A stretch of DNA of 64,000 nt from CANIGN01 sp041391385 (GTDB lineage: Bacteria > Bdellovibrionota > UBA2428): contig JAWKOD010000004.1 of NCBI GenBank assembly GCA_041391385.1, positions 1 through 64,000 of the forward strand, given 5' to 3'. A model generated the notes under the pieces. That model had not been told where the DNA came from. It saw nothing but the letters and a program-made list of their open reading frames with translations, and ran no database searches. Both the position numbers and the translations under genes were made by a program. Shown in pieces: positions 1-9,700 of the stretch. Positions within the stretch are counted from its first letter, which is position 1; each line of letters starts with the position of its first letter.

Positions 1-589
1 GAGTAAGACGGCGGCTTCCTATAAGTGCCGTTACCCCTGCGCTACACTTGAGTTGTAGGGCAGCAATAAGTGTTCTCTGTTGATCGGAATCTAGGTACGA
101 ATCAACATCTTCAAATAAAAGGACTTCAGCTTCACATGCCATCGCGATCGCAATAAGAGCACGCATTTTAGCTCCTACAGAAAGTTGAGAATATGGCATT
201 GCTCCGTTGAGGCCAAGTTGCTCCAGCCATGTTGTATAGGAAACAAAGTTCCAGTTTTCATAAAACCCCATAAGAATCCCAGGAATCTGAGCCAGTGTGC
301 AGGGAAGGTTGAATTGAACTGAGGGGGATACAAGAAAAACATTCTTCTTATATTCAGATCCACTTTTCTTTAAGCTTTTTTGCCCAATTACAATGTCACC
401 CGAAGTTGCATCTTCATGCCCAGCTAGTGCTTTAAAGAGACAGTTTTTGCTTTGATCTTGTTTTCCAACAAATATACCCACACGACCTTTCGAAAAAGAA
501 AGAGTTGTTGGAGAAATGACTTCTTTATCTCCCAAAACTTGTGAGAAATTTAACAATCTAATTGCAGAATCTTTAGAATTACTGAACAT
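1..589 (-). CDS. Degenerate ABC-transporter ATP-binding protein (3' part cut by window edge)
   Basis: An open frame begins with ATG at 589 and runs off the left edge (196 codons seen). The fold order is that of an ABC ATPase: an ABC-signature-like stretch LSVGAKMRALIAIAMA, followed by a Walker-B-like VLLFEDVD and then SYLD in the D-loop position. The motifs are degenerate. The Walker A position reads GKQDQSKNC, so the usual GKS/T is SKN, and the LSGGQ signature is LSVGA. The Walker B acidic pair is E-D instead of D-E. ATP hydrolysis may therefore be weak or lost. The partner permease, if any, would lie to the left of the window. Family membership is fairly safe; substrate is unknown. Confidence 0.7.
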   Translation of the reverse strand, partial: MFSNSKDSAIRLLNFSQVLGDKEVISPTTLSFSKGRVGIFVGKQDQSKNCLFKALAGHEDATSGDIVIGQKSLKKSGSEYKKNVFLVSPSVQFNLPCTLAQIPGILMGFYENWNFVSYTTWLEQLGLNGAMPYSQLSVGAKMRALIAIAMACEAEVLLFEDVDSYLDSDQQRTLIAALQLKCSAGVTALIGSRRLT

Positions 590-664
590 AGAACAAGCAT
601 AACGTTAAAAGAGCCTTTATTATGTTAATTGTATGTTAAGACCCTCTAAAGCAGGGTTGTCTAA

Positions 665-1744
665 CTAGTGAAAATCATAGTGGGTTTCGCTCGTGTATGA
701 AGGATCGACATCAATGACTTCAAATCCTATGCGGCCAACTTCGCGACCGTCTTCTGTTTCAACCGCGGCTCTCCATTCGCCTGCTTGGTAGTTGCTTTTA
801 ACGGTGTAAGCGCGAAAGCCTTCTTCTCTTCCTCCGCTGACTTCGAGTGGTATTGCGTCCCAAGCTTGCCATCCAAGTTTAGGATCTTTAAAGCTCCATC
901 TGACTTGAAGTTTTCCTTGAAAACGAGCGGGCGAAAATATTTTAGCAAAACAAATAATTTTATCTCCCGGTTTTGCATAAAAGCTTTGATCTCCATTTTG
1001 CCAGAAGAACCACTTGGAGCGAGTGTAGGCAAGTTTGTATTCATCTTTTTCTTTTTGAACTTCGTGGTAAATGCCAATGTATTTTACCGAAAGAGGAACG
1101 GGTGGAAGAACTTTTGCAAAATAAAGAATCATATAGATAGCTGCAATGCAGAGGAAGGGGGCGTGTATGTCGCGGAAAAGTTTTCGACCTTCAAGGCGAG
1201 AGCGTAAAAAGCGCATGTAAGCAGAGTGAATAAGATAAGCGATAGCTATCGCTAGAAGAAAAACAAGTGTGCCTATGGAACCCACAGCTATCGAAACAAG
1301 GATGTTCATATAGGAAATAAGGCAAAGGCCAAAGAGCATGTTTCTTAAAAAGTGTTTTGATATCTGCTTGGGGCGAGCCTCATTGAGAAATAGGAGAAGG
1401 GCGAGTAACGCAAGAAAGTAAATAGAGCCAATGAAGGAGCCACTTTTAAAATAAAAAATTGTATAGACGTTGAGAAGAGTGCCTAGGAGAAAGTGAAGTA
1501 TTCCCTCGCGATAGTTCCAGAATTTATTGAGCCTAGGTGTAACGTGAAAGCGACCTTCCTCGTGGAATATGTCCCATGCAATGAGTAGGGCTGCAAGTGT
1601 CAGGTAGATCCCTTGGTGAATAAGCATGAGAGGGTCGTCGATTCGATGGAGTAAAAGGGCATCAAAAGCGAATCCGCAGACAAAAAAGATATAGTGTTCG
1701 TATTTTTTATACGGGTGCAGTTTTTCCTGAAGCTCTTCAAGCAT
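665..1744 (-). CDS. Multi-pass membrane protein with C-terminal DUF2914 domain
   Basis: This is a 359-residue protein. After a short N-terminal cytoplasmic stretch (LEELQEKLHPYKKYEHY) there are about six to seven hydrophobic segments up to residue ~210. A soluble tail of about 140 residues follows. The tail has the DUF2914 pattern: aromatic-rich strands (VRWSFKD, GWQAWDAIPLEV), then GFRAYTVKSNYQAGEWRAAV and a closing GRIGFEVI. The function of DUF2914 is not known; the soluble domain probably faces the periplasm. It sits alone, with ordinary spacing to its neighbours. Confidence 0.75.
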   Translation of the reverse strand: MLEELQEKLHPYKKYEHYIFFVCGFAFDALLLHRIDDPLMLIHQGIYLTLAALLIAWDIFHEEGRFHVTPRLNKFWNYREGILHFLLGTLLNVYTIFYFKSGSFIGSIYFLALLALLLFLNEARPKQISKHFLRNMLFGLCLISYMNILVSIAVGSIGTLVFLLAIAIAYLIHSAYMRFLRSRLEGRKLFRDIHAPFLCIAAIYMILYFAKVLPPVPLSVKYIGIYHEVQKEKDEYKLAYTRSKWFFWQNGDQSFYAKPGDKIICFAKIFSPARFQGKLQVRWSFKDPKLGWQAWDAIPLEVSGGREEGFRAYTVKSNYQAGEWRAAVETEDGREVGRIGFEVIDVDPSYTSETHYDFH

Positions 1745-1772
1745 AGGAAAAGTTTACATCAAAAATGAACCT

Positions 1773-2228
1773 TTATTCGTTGTTTAAGAGGCTAGGGTCA
1801 AATTCCATGTAGCTTTGCACGCTGCATTTGTTTTCAACGCAACGACCACGAGGAGGCTCAATCCAGTCACAGGTACTGTAACCATTGTCATCGTTTAGGT
1901 CGTTGAGCCTATTTTGATAGGATCTAAGGCGTCCAATAAATAGAAGATAGTCATTTGAGGGGAGGCGAGATGAGAGCGTTCCATCTTTGTTTGAACGTTG
2001 GGACGCTACTAAAAAGTCGAGGTAGCCGCCGCACGCTTTGGGTGTAAACCCTACAACGCTACAGTCGCTGTCTGCCTGGCAAGCGGAAAGTGTTTTAGCT
2101 TGCTCGGAAAGTTCTATATTGAGTTCGCTGAGTTCTTTTTCTTGATCCTCGTTAATTGTTTTAATGGCCTCAGGAATTTCACAGGATACTAAAAGAAAAA
2201 AAACAGCAAAAGCTAACAACTTCTTCAT
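1773..2228 (-). CDS. Small cysteine-rich lipoprotein, function unknown
   Basis: This 151-residue protein has a signal peptide ending in the lipobox LLVSC (cysteine at about residue 16), so it should be lipid-anchored. The mature part starts with a charged, probably helical segment (residues 20-45). It then carries six or more cysteines in the patterns CQADSDC, PKACGGY, STCDW, GRCVENKC, which suggests a small disulfide-stabilised domain. The order resembles short proteins with a DSDC motif seen in delta-proteobacterial genomes, but I cannot name a function. It lies 28 bp downstream of the start of the DUF2914 gene on the same strand and may be cotranscribed with it. Confidence 0.7.
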   Translation of the reverse strand: MKKLLAFAVFFLLVSCEIPEAIKTINEDQEKELSELNIELSEQAKTLSACQADSDCSVVGFTPKACGGYLDFLVASQRSNKDGTLSSRLPSNDYLLFIGRLRSYQNRLNDLNDDNGYSTCDWIEPPRGRCVENKCSVQSYMEFDPSLLNNE

Positions 2229-2307
2229 GTATTTATACTAACAGTTAGGCAAGCATGGGGGTTTTAAGATTGTGTTAATAAGGCGTTAAGGATGCTGTGC
2301 GAGAGTA

Positions 2308-3345
2308 TTACTTTTTGCCAGAGTTTAGCCGTGTGTCAGTCGAGGCGATGGTATCTTTTTTGGCAGATTCTTTTTTGAGGAGCTCTTTGCGTGCCCATTC
2401 GATTTTAGCAAGTGTGATGTCACGGTCACGGTCGGCGCGTATGGCTCTGCTAACACGTTCAAAGAGTGTGAGGAGTCTTCCACTGCGAGAATCTTCAAGA
2501 GTTAATCCGTAGCGATTTACCTTGCGTACGGGGTCACGTTTGTTTTTAGCAAACTTCCCATTGTAAGCATTTGCACCTGCAAGTGCTGAGTCAGTTGCGC
2601 CACTTCCAGCTTTTAAATCTCCTTTGTGGGGGCCAACTTTGTCTTTTCCTTCTGCTAATCGTGCTGGATCATTCACGTCTTGTAGTTTTCCATCGTCAGC
2701 AATAGCAGTATCATTTCCACTTAGAGCTCCAGCGGCGGAAGCTGAGTTGAAGGCGTCTACAGCTTTTTGAGCTTCACCGTATTCGTTGTCGAGTTTCGCT
2801 AAGGCATCATCGAGTGAATATCCAGGGGGGAATGATTCAGGTGAAGCGGCGTAACTACTTTTAAGTGATTCTTGTAATGTAGAGAGGTCGGGAATGCTGA
2901 GTTGAGGCTGGGAGCAATTAGTCCCAGAACATGAGCAGTTTGGACCTGCCTGAGCACAAAGCCCCGCAAGGTTTATTCCAGGTGGAAGGCCAGGAATCGC
3001 GCCCGCTTCGCCACCCGCGGCAGCTAAGTCATAAGCATAGTCATCGGCTCGAGTTTCTTCTTCTGTTTTACTGTTGTTAGATTTGGCCATTCCTGCGCCA
3101 ATGAGTTCGGCAATTCCTCCAGCAACCCATATTGCACCAGAGGCATATTGTTGAGCGGCAATTTTTGCAACGCCAACTGCAACAGTCACTGCGCCTACAA
3201 CTGTAAGAATCATAGGAATAGCTGCGCCTTTTTTAGCGTCGCCGTTTCCGCCCCCTCCCGCAAATAACTTTACAGGACTGAGCGCAAGTATGAGCACGAT
3301 AAGTAAAGTGGTCATAGGGCTAAGGATAGCGCGCGCAGTTTTCAC
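2308..3345 (-). CDS. Exported protein with glycine/alanine-rich N-terminal hydrophobic region, function unknown
   Basis: This 345-residue protein has an N-terminal signal or anchor (MTTLLIVLILALSPVKLFAG). A second hydrophobic Gly/Ala-rich stretch at about residues 44-85 (MILTVVGAVTVAVGVAKIAA, then WVAGGIAELIGAGMA) could form a membrane hairpin. The rest is hydrophilic. It includes a small Cys-rich patch (CAQAGPNCSCSGTNCSQ) near residue 135 and a basic C-terminus with many RDRD/KK residues. No catalytic motif is visible. Proteins of this composition are common as envelope hypotheticals in Bdellovibrio-like bacteria. The ATG at 3345 fits the signal peptide. Confidence 0.65.
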   Translation of the reverse strand: MKTARAILSPMTTLLIVLILALSPVKLFAGGGGNGDAKKGAAIPMILTVVGAVTVAVGVAKIAAQQYASGAIWVAGGIAELIGAGMAKSNNSKTEEETRADDYAYDLAAAGGEAGAIPGLPPGINLAGLCAQAGPNCSCSGTNCSQPQLSIPDLSTLQESLKSSYAASPESFPPGYSLDDALAKLDNEYGEAQKAVDAFNSASAAGALSGNDTAIADDGKLQDVNDPARLAEGKDKVGPHKGDLKAGSGATDSALAGANAYNGKFAKNKRDPVRKVNRYGLTLEDSRSGRLLTLFERVSRAIRADRDRDITLAKIEWARKELLKKESAKKDTIASTDTRLNSGKK

Positions 3346-3417
3346 CTTCTATTATTCTACGCTCGAAGAGGGCTTAATGAGATAAATTCTCTGTTAAGAA
3401 GAGGTTAACGATGATGC

Positions 3418-4575
3418 TTATCTGAAGATATCCGCACCATTTTCATCGAGAACTTTTCTTGAAACAATGACTCGCATGATTTCGTTCGTTCCTTCAAGAA
3501 TCTGGTGAACACGAGAGTCCCTCATGTGGCGTTCAACGGGATACTCCTGGGTATAACCATAGCCGCCGTGGAGTTGAATTGCTTCATTGCAAATCTCGAA
3601 ACCTTTATCCGAAGCAAAGCGTTTGGCCATAGCACAATAGACTGTTGCTTGAGGGTCTTTATTGTCGAGCTTCCAGGCTGCAAGTCGCACCATTTGGCGA
3701 GCTGCAATGAGATCAGTAAACATATCAGCGACTCTAAATTGCAAAGCTTGAAAATCTTTTAAGAGTTTTCCAAATTGTTTGCGGTCGTTCATATATTTGT
3801 GAGTGGCGTTGAGTGCTGCTTGAGCGCAACCAATGGAGCATGTGCCAATGTTAATGCGACCGCCATCGAGGCCTTTCATAGCAATTTTAAAACCGTCGCC
3901 TTCTTTGCCTAAAAGATTTCCTGCGGGAATTTTAACGTTATCAAAATTGATAACTCTTGTGGGTTGGCTGTTCCATCCCATTTTCTTTTCGTTTTCACCG
4001 TAGCTTACACCTGGCGTATTAGCGGGAACAAGAAAGGCGCTAATGCCTTTGGGTGTGTTGTCTCCCGTGCGGGCCATCACTACAAGTACGTCGGTTTCTC
4101 CACCGCCAGATACAAAAACTTTGCTGCCGTTGAGTGTGTAGACGTCACCTTCTTTAACGGCTTTTGTTTTTAAACTCGCAGCATCTGATCCAGAGTTGGC
4201 TTCGGTTAAACAATAAGATCCCAAGAGTTCGGCAGAAGTTAACTTAGGACACCATTCTTTTCTGAGAGCCTCAGGTCCAAAAGCGTCGATCATCCAGGTA
4301 ACCATGTTGTGAATAGTGATATAGGCTGTGGTAGAGGTGCATCCAGCTGCAAGTTCTTCAAACATAATAGCAGCGTCAAGTCGGCCGAGTTCCATTCCAC
4401 CCACATCTTCTCGCGTGTAAACTCCCATAAAACCCATTTCAGCAGCTTTTTTAAGCACGTCTTTGGGGAATATCTTTTTTGCATCCCATTCAGCAGCAAG
4501 CGGAGCCATTTCGGATTGTGCAAATGTGCGGGCTGCTTCTTGAAATTGTTTTTGGTTTTCTGTGAGTTCAAACAT
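3418..4575 (-). CDS. Acyl-CoA dehydrogenase, isobutyryl-CoA dehydrogenase-like
   Basis: This 385-residue FAD-dependent dehydrogenase has the full acyl-CoA dehydrogenase layout. There is an N-terminal helical domain, a central beta domain with TEANSGSDAASLKT and GWNSQPTRVINFDN, and a C-terminal helical domain with GGYGYTQEYPVERHMRDSRV. The catalytic base is the Glu in ILEGTNEIMR (about E361). The sequence around GGRINIGTCSIGCAQAAL, RKQFGKLL and HQILEGTNEIMR is closest to what I know of ACAD8, the isobutyryl-CoA dehydrogenase of valine breakdown, which oxidises isobutyryl-CoA to methacrylyl-CoA. It lies 15 bp downstream of mmsA, another valine-degradation gene, which supports the assignment. 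A short-chain acyl-CoA substrate is the alternative. Confidence 0.85.
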   Translation of the reverse strand: MFELTENQKQFQEAARTFAQSEMAPLAAEWDAKKIFPKDVLKKAAEMGFMGVYTREDVGGMELGRLDAAIMFEELAAGCTSTTAYITIHNMVTWMIDAFGPEALRKEWCPKLTSAELLGSYCLTEANSGSDAASLKTKAVKEGDVYTLNGSKVFVSGGGETDVLVVMARTGDNTPKGISAFLVPANTPGVSYGENEKKMGWNSQPTRVINFDNVKIPAGNLLGKEGDGFKIAMKGLDGGRINIGTCSIGCAQAALNATHKYMNDRKQFGKLLKDFQALQFRVADMFTDLIAARQMVRLAAWKLDNKDPQATVYCAMAKRFASDKGFEICNEAIQLHGGYGYTQEYPVERHMRDSRVHQILEGTNEIMRVIVSRKVLDENGADIFR

Positions 4576-4590
4576 TTCTTGTAACCTCTT

Positions 4591-6087
4591 TTATTTCAAT
4601 GAAATTGTTGTGTTTACTTTTCCGGCTTCAGATTGTTCTTCAAACCATCGAGTTGTCATCGTCTTTGTGCGAGTAAAAAAGCGGACGGCTGCTTTTCCGT
4701 AGCTGTTATGGTCTCCGTACATAGAGTTTTTCCATCCACCAAAAGAGAAGAAGGGCAAGGGCACTGGAATGGGAATGTTGATTCCTACGTGGCCCGCTTC
4801 AACCTCGTGTTGGAATTTGCGAGCGTAGTAGCCCGAGCTTGTAAAAATACTTGTACCGTTGCCAAACGGATTTTTGTTGATGAACTCAAGAGCTTCTTCG
4901 AAGGTATTTTTTTTCACGATTAAAAGTACAGGCCCAAAAATTTCTTCTTGGTAAATCTTCATTTCTTCGTGAACGTCATCAAAGAGGGTGGGGCCAACGA
5001 AGTTTCCTTTGGGAGCATTTGGCACAGTGACATTTCTGCCATCGAGAAGAAGTTTGGCTCCTTCTTTTGTGCCTTGCTCAATAAGAGCAACTACGCGATC
5101 CTTAGCTTTTTTAGAAACCAAAGGACCAAGTGCAGCTTCGGCATCATCCCAAGCACCAACTTTAAGTTGAGTAAGGGCTTTTTGAATTTCGGGAACCCAC
5201 TTTTGTGACTCGCCTACGAGCACCGCTACACTAATAGCCATACAGCGTTGTCCAGCAGCTCCACACGAAGCCCCAGCGAGGTTGTTGATCACTTGGTCTT
5301 TGTGCGCATCGGGCATGACGATCATGTGATTTTTTGCCCCTGCAAAAGCCTGTACACGTTTTAGCTTTTCGCTTCCACGTTGGTAGATGTATCGAGCAAC
5401 GGGCTCAGAGCCTACAAAAGATAGAGTTTTAACTTTGGGGTGATCAATGAGCTGATCGACTTGAGCTTTTCCGCCGTGAACAATGTTGAGAATTCCTTTA
5501 GGTGCACCGGCTTCAACAAAAAGTTCAGCCAAGCGAGTAGGAGTCATGGGATCTTGCTCAGAAGGCTTCATAACGAAGGTGTTTCCGCAGGCAATGGCCA
5601 TGGGGAACTGCCAAAGGGGAATCATCGCAGGAAAGTTAAAGGGAGTAATGCCTACGCATACGCCGAGAGGTTGTTGAACACTGTAGCTGTCGATGTTTCG
5701 GGCAACGTTTTCTACAGTTTCACCCATTATGTTTGAAGCAATATTTGCAGCTTGTTCTACAACTTCAATGCCACGCCAGACGTCACCTTGGGCATCGGCA
5801 AAAGTTTTACCGTTTTCTTTAGCGAGGATTGTCGCAATTTCGTCTTGGTGTTTTTTGAGGAGATCTTGATATCTTAAAAACAATCGAGCTCGCTCAGATG
5901 CGGCAACTTGAGACCATGTTTTAAATGCCGCTTCTGCTGCACTTACAGCTTGGTTTACTTCGTCGCTTGTCGCGTGTGGCACTTGTCCAAGTATTTCTTG
6001 GTTCGCAGGATTAATAATGTCTTGGTACTGCGTGCTTTTGCTCTCAATAAATTCGTTGTTGATGAAAAGAGGAATCTTCTTTGTCAT
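4591..6087 (-). CDS. mmsA: Methylmalonate-semialdehyde dehydrogenase (CoA-acylating)
   Basis: This 498-residue aldehyde dehydrogenase has the MmsA hallmarks: ITPFNFPAMIPLWQFPMAI, the VMKPSEQDP NAD-binding region, FVGSEPVARYIY, FAGAKNHMIVMPDA, and the catalytic cysteine in GAAGQRCMA (about residue 280). MmsA converts methylmalonate semialdehyde (from valine) or malonate semialdehyde to propionyl- or acetyl-CoA with NAD and CoA. Length matches the family. It is the first gene of a two-gene operon with the isobutyryl-CoA-type dehydrogenase. The 262-bp gap upstream, to the divergent gene at 6350, must hold both promoters; I see no clear operator there. Confidence 0.92.
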   Translation of the reverse strand: MTKKIPLFINNEFIESKSTQYQDIINPANQEILGQVPHATSDEVNQAVSAAEAAFKTWSQVAASERARLFLRYQDLLKKHQDEIATILAKENGKTFADAQGDVWRGIEVVEQAANIASNIMGETVENVARNIDSYSVQQPLGVCVGITPFNFPAMIPLWQFPMAIACGNTFVMKPSEQDPMTPTRLAELFVEAGAPKGILNIVHGGKAQVDQLIDHPKVKTLSFVGSEPVARYIYQRGSEKLKRVQAFAGAKNHMIVMPDAHKDQVINNLAGASCGAAGQRCMAISVAVLVGESQKWVPEIQKALTQLKVGAWDDAEAALGPLVSKKAKDRVVALIEQGTKEGAKLLLDGRNVTVPNAPKGNFVGPTLFDDVHEEMKIYQEEIFGPVLLIVKKNTFEEALEFINKNPFGNGTSIFTSSGYYARKFQHEVEAGHVGINIPIPVPLPFFSFGGWKNSMYGDHNSYGKAAVRFFTRTKTMTTRWFEEQSEAGKVNTTISLK

Positions 6088-6349
6088 AGGGCAAAGCTAT
6101 CGCTCTTGAGGAATGGCGTCCACTCTTCTTCGCTTTAAAAAGCTTCCAAGATTACCCCTTAAGTGGGCATTGGGGGCTATCCTTCCCTCAGCTTTGGAGC
6201 AAGCAATGCGTCATGTAGTCGTCTCGTGATGACTCTTATTCATTAAGTTTTAACAATGAGGAAGAAGTTGTCCTCGGAAACTTATGTATTTGAGTTATCT
6301 TTATCAAACTTTAATAAGATGGTGCCTTTTTTAAGCTGAAGATAGAAGT

Positions 6350-6784
6350 ATGAGAGCGTTGGCGTTGTATGTGCTGTTTTTTGTTTCAAATGTTTCGTTC
6401 GCACTCGATATAGAGTACTCCCAAAAATTTTTTGATCCAGAAAGGTCAGGAGAGAGCCAGTGGACACGTATAGATTCCTTAAAGAATCCAAGTATTCAAC
6501 TCGATTTGGGAAGCATAAAGGTAGCGAGTGCTGATTCGAGATACTTTTTTCTAAGAGTAGTTAACGACTCATCAAGTATTCAGCAGCTTAGCTGGTCGGG
6601 CTTACCGCAAGGTTTTAGATGGAAAAACGAGCCCCCAACATCTTTAGCCGCAAATCAAAAAGTTGTTTTGGAGTTGGAGTTGCTAAGCGAAGGCGTTGGT
6701 AAAAAGTTTGTCGAGTTAAGTGCAAAAGTAAACGGCGAATCTGCGCCTCATCTCTTACGGGTGCTTTTTGAGGTGAAGGAGTAG
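6350..6784 (+). CDS. Small exported protein, possibly Ig-like, paired with the downstream subtilisin
   Basis: This 144-residue protein has a signal peptide (cleavage probably after VSFA, residue ~18). The mature part looks all-beta: alternating strands such as RYFFLRVVNDSS, QKVVLELELLS and HLLRVLFEVKE. That pattern resembles an Ig-like ASH/DUF1573-type domain, but this is inference. It ends two bases before the start of the large subtilisin lipoprotein, so the two are almost certainly cotranslated or coregulated. It could be an inhibitor, chaperone or co-factor of the protease. No catalytic motif is seen. Confidence 0.65.
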   Translation: MRALALYVLFFVSNVSFALDIEYSQKFFDPERSGESQWTRIDSLKNPSIQLDLGSIKVASADSRYFFLRVVNDSSSIQQLSWSGLPQGFRWKNEPPTSLAANQKVVLELELLSEGVGKKFVELSAKVNGESAPHLLRVLFEVKE

Positions 6785-6786
6785 TT

Positions 6787-9700
6787 ATGAAGAACTTATC
6801 TAAACTATTCGTTTGCTCATTTATTTTCTTGGCTTCCTGTAAGTCGGCAAAGCAAAGTTCATCGACTAAAGGTGAAGTAAATGCAGCGTCTCCTTTTGCG
6901 GGTGCTAAGTTACAAATTATTGGGAATGAATCGAGCGTTGGAGCTGCGGTTCCTGCTGCAACGACTACGTCATCGAGCACATCAACTGCGAGTCAGAAAA
7001 AAGCAAGTGCAGCCGCAGAAGCAGCAAGAGCCGCAAGCAATGCTGCAAAGGCGCAATTATTAGCTCAACAACAAGCGGATGCGAATACATCAGCCCAAAC
7101 AGTAGAAAGCAAAGCAGCAGCAGATAAGGCAGCAGCAGAGGCAGCAGCCGCACAAGCAGCAGCTCAAAAAGCAGCTGACGCATTAGAAGCCGCTCGAAAA
7201 GCAGAAGAAGAGCAATCTGCAGTTATAAATGCAAGGCCAGGCGAAGAGCGTCTTTTGGACTTTGTACTTGATGATCAATGTCTAATAGATAGAAAAAAAG
7301 AAAAAGATTCCGGAGTTCATACTCCTGAGTATTTTGTAGATAAGCATTTAACGAGTGGTTTTTACTCAAAAGAGATTGGTGAATTTAAAGAGAGCGCCTT
7401 GACGTTGCCTATTTTTAAAGGCGTAACAACTCAAGAGCTTTTAGGTTTAGCGGATGCCGACAATTGTATTGTTGGCATAAGTGAGCACAAAGAAGGAACT
7501 TCGCTTGCTTCGAGCACGGATTATGACGGTGCAGAAAATGATTACAGAGAACACCTTCAAGCAGATGCTGCGGATTCTTATTTTTCAAAAGCAAAAAGCA
7601 CGCATGTTAAAGTAGCGGTTATCGACACAGGTGCTGATTATAACAACCCAGATTTAGAGCCGGCGCTTTCAAAAATTGAAGGACTTTCTGTTTTGGAAAA
7701 AGGGAACTACCAGGAAGCTTTAAGTACAAGGCCTCAGGATACTCACGGACACGGAACACAAATGGCGTCTGTTATTGCAGCGCTTGGAAAAAATGGAGTG
7801 AAGGGCTTAGGGGCTGAAGCGGGCATTGAAGTTATTCCAATTCGCGTAGAAAACATAGAAAAGGGAATTAAAGACAAAAAGCCCAACGAGCGATTGGGTT
7901 CAATAATGCTTTTTAATACTATTAAGCGAGCTGTAAATTCGGGCGCAGATGTTATCAACTTAAGTCTTTCGGGTTTTTATAATTTTAATAAAGATGTTCC
8001 GAAAGACATCATTGCTCAGCAGAAGATGCTTTTATGTGATCCAATGATTGGTTATGCGATTTACCGCGCTATTGAGCGAGGAGTTTTTGTCGTTATGGCT
8101 GCTGGCCATGAGGGCCAAGTAAAATGGAATGGAGAGAAGGCAGAATATTTTCCAGGTTCAGTAGAGGAAAATTTAGATAATAAGTATTGGGATTCAGAAT
8201 TAGCAGTAACGCCTGCTTGTTGGGGCAAATACTTTAAGGGTGCTGTAGCTGTTGGAGCACTTGATCAAACAAATACTCAAATTGCGAGTTTTTCTAACTG
8301 GGGCGCTAAGTCTATTGAGATGTTGGCGCCTGGAGAAGGTATTAAGTCTTATACGATAAATAATCAGATTAAAGTGGGCAAAGGAACAAGCTATTCAACA
8401 GCACTTGTGTCTGCAGCGGCAGCCATGACAATTGCTGTGCACAAGAAAAATGGATGGAAGTATAGTCCCTGGCTTATAGAGGACGTTTTACTTAATGGAA
8501 CCCCACAAGTTCCTGAATTGGCGACAGGAGATCGGTCTATTTTCAAAGGACGATCGCTTAACTTAAAAGTTCTTGCGGACTATCTAAAATCACTTGAAGG
8601 CAAAACAGCTGAGGAGCGTGCCTTAGAGCCGACAGAAAACCCTGAAGAAGGTTTGGAAGTGAAAATTTCCAGTGCAAATGGAGTAAGTGATTCACTCAAG
8701 CGTTTAGAGGTTTATACGAAGAATATTTTTGCAAGTAATCGCCACCGCATTCAATTACAAGCAGTGGCACACTACTCTTCTGGATCTTATAAAGTTGTCA
8801 CGCCAAGTGTTCAGTGGTCAAGTAGTGACACCACAAAACTAAAAATTGTAGGTGGGGTAGCTTATCCAGCAGAAAAAGCTACAGGTCTTGTGAGTGTTAC
8901 CGGGGTTTTGAATGGGATTACAGCGAGCACTCCTATTGCACTATTTGATGGCGATGTGGTTACTGGCACGCGTGACTTTGAAAAGATAGTAGGGCTTGAA
9001 GTAACTTTTGATAATTATCAGCCCAACAAGACATTTAAAAATGGAGATACTTTAGAATTACTTCCTGAGTATTTTTTGAAAGGGTCTTATTATGCAACTT
9101 CGTCTTACGTAAGCGTTTATGCTGTTTACAATACAGGGTTGAAGCGGATGATTTCTAGAGAAGCGAGTCAATTTAAATCGGATGATGGGCTTAGAGTTGA
9201 TCTTGGTTTGGATAGATTTTTCTTTACTCCACAGCGTACCCTTTATGGTGGCTCTACTCATGAGATAGGTTTTTTGTATAAAGGAATATCTACAAAAGTA
9301 AAAGTCCAAGTACCTAAGTGGGAGTTAAAGCCTGAGCCCATAACCTGGACTATAAGCTCTTCCTATGCTTCTGGAAAAAAGAATAATTTTACAAAAGCAG
9401 ATGTTTACGTACAGTCAGATTACTTGAGTCATTTTATGTTTGAAGAAAGTTGTGAACTCCTGAACGAAAAGAATCAGTCTACTAAGGTGGATCGATGTGC
9501 GGCGAGTAATGTGTATTTGAAGAACTTAAGCCCTGGAAACTACCGTTTTCGAGCGAATGTTTCTCATAGGGGAAGTGGAGGAGACCTTAAGAGGGTATAC
9601 ACATCACATGAGTTTAGTGTGATAGATAACAAGCCTGTTAGGGCAGAGTTTATTCTACCTCTAAAAGTATGTCCTCTGGGCTCTACCTATATGAGAACAA

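Noticed and set aside
175..363. Minus-strand 62-codon frame within the first gene
   Set aside because: It is out of frame with the ABC motifs, which are read from ATG 589.
7000..7200. Repetitive GCA-rich stretch that could be read as a tandem DNA repeat
   Set aside because: It is explained by the Ala-rich stalk of the subtilisin protein; no clean unit.
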